DNA of 64,000 bases. It comes from an uncultured Ruminiclostridium sp. GTDB lineage: Bacteria; Bacillota; Clostridia; Oscillospirales; Ruminococcaceae. Below are positions 61,916-64,000 of this stretch, in pieces. Under the pieces are notes generated by a model. It saw only the letters and a list, made by a program, of their open reading frames with translations. It ran no database searches and had not been told where the DNA came from. Both the position numbers and the translations under genes were made by a program. Position 1 is the first letter of the stretch. The number at the start of each line of letters is the position of its first letter. The stretch spans positions 57,710 to 121,709 of the forward strand of contig CALXBK010000004.1 in NCBI GenBank assembly GCA_944386545.1, given 5' to 3'.

Positions 61916-62620
61916 ATGCGAATAGCAATGTGTGATGATGAAAAGAAGTTTTTAAATATGCTGAAAGAGCTGATTGCGAAGAGTTATCCTGATACGACAA
62001 AGTTATGTATAAGCGAATTTGAAAGCGGAGAGCAGTTTCTGTCTCAATTTAAAGCCGATCAATTTGACGTAATCATACTTGACATTGAAATGAAAGAATT
62101 GACAGGATTAGATGTTGCAGAGAAAATTCGTGAGACGGACAAATCTGTTATCATAGCTTTCTTGACGAGCCATCAGGAATTTGCACCAAACGGATATGAA
62201 GTAAATGCTTTTAGGTATCTCCTAAAAGGACAACCTGAACATATGTATGTAAAGCAGCTTTGCTCAATATTCAATGAATATCATCAGACGCATATGACTT
62301 TTTCCGTTCATATGTCCGGCGCAGTTTTAAATGTATCTGTAAGCGATATACTATATTTTGAAATTTTCAAAAGAACAATAGTATTACATACAAGAATTAA
62401 TAAATATCAGTTCAATGGAAAGCTGTCGGAAATTGAAAAGGATGAGAGACTTGTTAATTTTGTTAAGCCACACAAGAGTTATTATGTGAATTTGTCGTAT
62501 ATTGGAAATATCGAACCCACATCAATTATTATGAAAAATGGCGATAAAGTACCTCTAAGCCGTAATTATAAACAGTTCGTTGCCGATAAGTTCATTTCGT
62601 TCCTGACTGCGAGGTGCTGA
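61916..62620 (+). CDS. AgrA-like response regulator with LytTR DNA-binding domain
   Basis: 234 residues. Receiver domain with MRIAMCDDEKKF and phospho-Asp56 in VIILDIEMKELTG, then a LytTR domain from about residue 135 (SVSDILYFEIFKRTIVLHT, FVKPHKSYYVNLSYI, VPLSRNY). LytTR regulators bind direct repeats and usually control peptide-signalled genes such as bacteriocins or virulence factors. GGTGAC precedes the ATG. The DNA is clearly more AT-rich than the rest of the window. The kinase gene starts one base after its stop. Confidence 0.88.
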   Translation: MRIAMCDDEKKFLNMLKELIAKSYPDTTKLCISEFESGEQFLSQFKADQFDVIILDIEMKELTGLDVAEKIRETDKSVIIAFLTSHQEFAPNGYEVNAFRYLLKGQPEHMYVKQLCSIFNEYHQTHMTFSVHMSGAVLNVSVSDILYFEIFKRTIVLHTRINKYQFNGKLSEIEKDERLVNFVKPHKSYYVNLSYIGNIEPTSIIMKNGDKVPLSRNYKQFVADKFISFLTARC

Positions 62621-62621
62621 T

Positions 62622-63899
62622 GTGTTTAACTTGTCCGTCTATGAAGCTATTGAAATTATTAACGCTATTCCTGAAATATTGATTATCGCACTTTTTTACC
62701 ACCGTATTTTTGAACGGAAATATAACTCTTACTTACCGTATATCATTAGTTATGGCATAGCATTTGCCGTGCTTTCAGTAACATCGTTACTTGTAGCATC
62801 ACCGTATGTGCGAATTGGCATTACATTTGCAATCCTACTGACATTTGCAATATTCCTGTATAGTGGATCGAATACGGTAAAGTTTTTTGCATCAGTCTAT
62901 TATTTGCTGATTGTCTTTATATCCGAAACGCTGTTCGTTGGAATTCTGGTAATTATGGGATATGGAAATCCTTCTGAACTGTTAGAATCCAATATGGGGA
63001 GAATACTTGGAATGATAGGGACAAAAATTTTTGATTTCTGGATTATCGTATATTCTTGCCGTATTTACAAAGACAAGGTAAAAAGTTTACCGTTCAGATA
63101 TTGGGTGCTTATTATTCTAATGCCGTTTTTAAGTGCCGTTATTCTTAATCAGATATTCCCTGCTCATCACATTGGAAATAATGTGATGATAGGATATATT
63201 ATTTCGGTTTGTGGAGTCCTGTACCTTAATTTCTCTGTATTCAACTACTTTGAGAGTTATGATAAACAACTCAGGCTTGCCACACTTGAGCAAATTATGG
63301 AGCGCGAAAGTGAAAATTATCGTGCGATTGCAGGCTCGTATGCAGAAATTCGTAATATAAAGCATGATTTAAGAAATCAGGTAACTGTGTTGAATGATTT
63401 GTTAAAGGATAATAAGTATGCTGAGGCAAAAAAACACATAAATCAGTTGTATAATGATGTAGAGAAAGTTACATCAGTCTGCTACACAGGAAATTCCGCT
63501 GTTGACTCTATAATAAATCTGAAAGGTGATTATGCCAGAAGTCGTAATATCTCATTTATGAGCAAAATCAAGGTCAATTCCATTGATTTTGAGACAATAA
63601 GCATATGTAGGATACTTGGAAACGCTCTTGATAATGCCATCGAAGCCTGCGAACGAATGGAGATTGATGAAAAATGTGTATGTATTGCAATGTATCAGCT
63701 TGATAATAAGCTGATAATTGAAATCGAAAACACCTCTCTCCCTGTTGATGTAAACAATCTCATAACCTCAAAGAAAAACAAAGAAGCTCATGGCATTGGT
63801 ATGCAAAGCATACGACAGGCAGTAGAGAGTATGAATGGTTATGTAAGCTGTAATTACGAAAATGGTTATTTCTCAATTAAAATTGTTCTGAGCAAATAA
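62622..63899 (+). CDS. AgrC-like sensor histidine kinase (GHKL type)
   Basis: 425 residues. Six or seven membrane helices (residues 1-200), then a coiled segment with the dimerisation His in RNIKHDLRNQVTVLNDLL, and a GHKL ATPase domain with the N-box ILGNALDNAIEAC and a HGIGMQSIRQAVESMNG G-box. This matches peptide-pheromone receptors of the AgrC/ComD class. The start is GTG with GAGGTG upstream. No agrB or agrD-like gene is visible here, so the peptide and its processing enzyme would be elsewhere or beyond the right edge. Confidence 0.88.
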   Translation: MFNLSVYEAIEIINAIPEILIIALFYHRIFERKYNSYLPYIISYGIAFAVLSVTSLLVASPYVRIGITFAILLTFAIFLYSGSNTVKFFASVYYLLIVFISETLFVGILVIMGYGNPSELLESNMGRILGMIGTKIFDFWIIVYSCRIYKDKVKSLPFRYWVLIILMPFLSAVILNQIFPAHHIGNNVMIGYIISVCGVLYLNFSVFNYFESYDKQLRLATLEQIMERESENYRAIAGSYAEIRNIKHDLRNQVTVLNDLLKDNKYAEAKKHINQLYNDVEKVTSVCYTGNSAVDSIINLKGDYARSRNISFMSKIKVNSIDFETISICRILGNALDNAIEACERMEIDEKCVCIAMYQLDNKLIIEIENTSLPVDVNNLITSKKNKEAHGIGMQSIRQAVESMNGYVSCNYENGYFSIKIVLSK

Positions 63900-63935
63900 G
63901 TAAAATCCTGTTCACTGCGAAGTGAGACTTCTTTA

Positions 63936-64000
63936 GATATTGTGTAAACCTCCGAGATGGTATAAAATAGAAATAACAAATCGGAGGTTAAAATTATGCC
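63936..64000 (+). mobile_element. Probable left end of an IS element and start of its gene
   Basis: After GATATTGTGTAAACC, which is like the inverted end of IS256-family elements (TTGTGTAAA), come TATAAAAT, the ribosome site CGGAGG and an ATG at 63996 at good spacing; the gene is cut by the window edge after five bases. The identity is inferred from the end sequence and the IS256 remnant 2.3 kb away. Confidence 0.45.

Noticed and set aside
1..64000. tRNA or rRNA genes
   Set aside because: No cloverleaf with GGTTCRANTCC-type arm and CCA-ready acceptor, and no rRNA-like sequence, was found by eye; a covariance search could still find something.

Overview
The window looks like a chromosomal segment of a Gram-positive anaerobic gut bacterium of the Clostridia, probably an Oscillospiraceae/Ruminococcaceae relative such as [Eubacterium] siraeum or a Ruminococcus. 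This rests on gene content: pyruvate formate-lyase, indolepyruvate:ferredoxin oxidoreductase, iron-only alcohol dehydrogenases, a secreted cellulase, a Gram-positive type IV pilus locus, MurT/GatD, S11 carboxypeptidase, and consensus sigma-A promoters (TTGACA-17-TATAAT) with strong AAAGGAGG-type ribosome sites. The species name is an inference. No tRNA, rRNA or CRISPR was seen.

Layout. 1-2.9 kb: leftward iorA-iorB with the start of an agmatine deiminase gene. 3.3-4.7 kb: first member of a three-gene unknown membrane family (the other two are at 12.8-15.6 kb). 4.8-10.6 kb: L-fucose catabolism, fucI-fucK-fucU-fucA in one run and fucO behind its own promoter. 10.8-12.8 kb: murT plus a GatD-like partner whose catalytic residues are gone. 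15.7-24 kb: CNNM/CorC transporter, zinc-ribbon membrane protein, a second fucose-isomerase-like enzyme, guanine deaminase, a GH5 cellulase lipoprotein, a wall-anchored-like protein, bioY and dtd. 24.2-36.2 kb: type IV pilus genes pilT, pilB, pilD, three prepilin-like proteins, pilO, a pilM-pilN fusion and pilC. 36.5-39.1 kb: deoD, a 39-residue lipoprotein gene, and a MarR-acetyltransferase pair whose second gene carries an early stop codon. 39-42.1 kb: Feo iron uptake. 42.7-45.9 kb: pflA-pflB under a ZTP riboswitch. 46-50.4 kb: small membrane proteins, rlmH, a D,D-carboxypeptidase and an alcohol dehydrogenase. 50.5-59.2 kb: two glycosyltransferases, a polysaccharide deacetylase, and an operon of hybrid kinase, DegV and a GGDEF response regulator. 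59.3-61.3 kb: metY and an AlkD-type DNA glycosylase. 61.3-64 kb: an AT-rich piece with a broken IS256-type transposase, an AgrA/AgrC-like pair, and apparently the start of another IS element.

How it fits together. The metabolic genes describe a fermenter that takes host or plant sugars (fucose, cellulose) to lactaldehyde/propanediol, formate and alcohols, with ferrous iron supplied by Feo for its many iron enzymes. Pili, secreted cellulase, glycosyltransferases and c-di-GMP-type signalling suggest surface attachment to insoluble substrate.

Most unusual points: the MurT partner that has lost the amidotransferase Cys and His; the three-member unknown family with divergent promoters built into a perfect palindrome; a nonsense codon in the acetyltransferase; several composite palindromic repeats; a promoter-to-terminator unit with no convincing gene at 51.6 kb (candidate small RNA); and the IS-flanked AT-rich island at the right edge.
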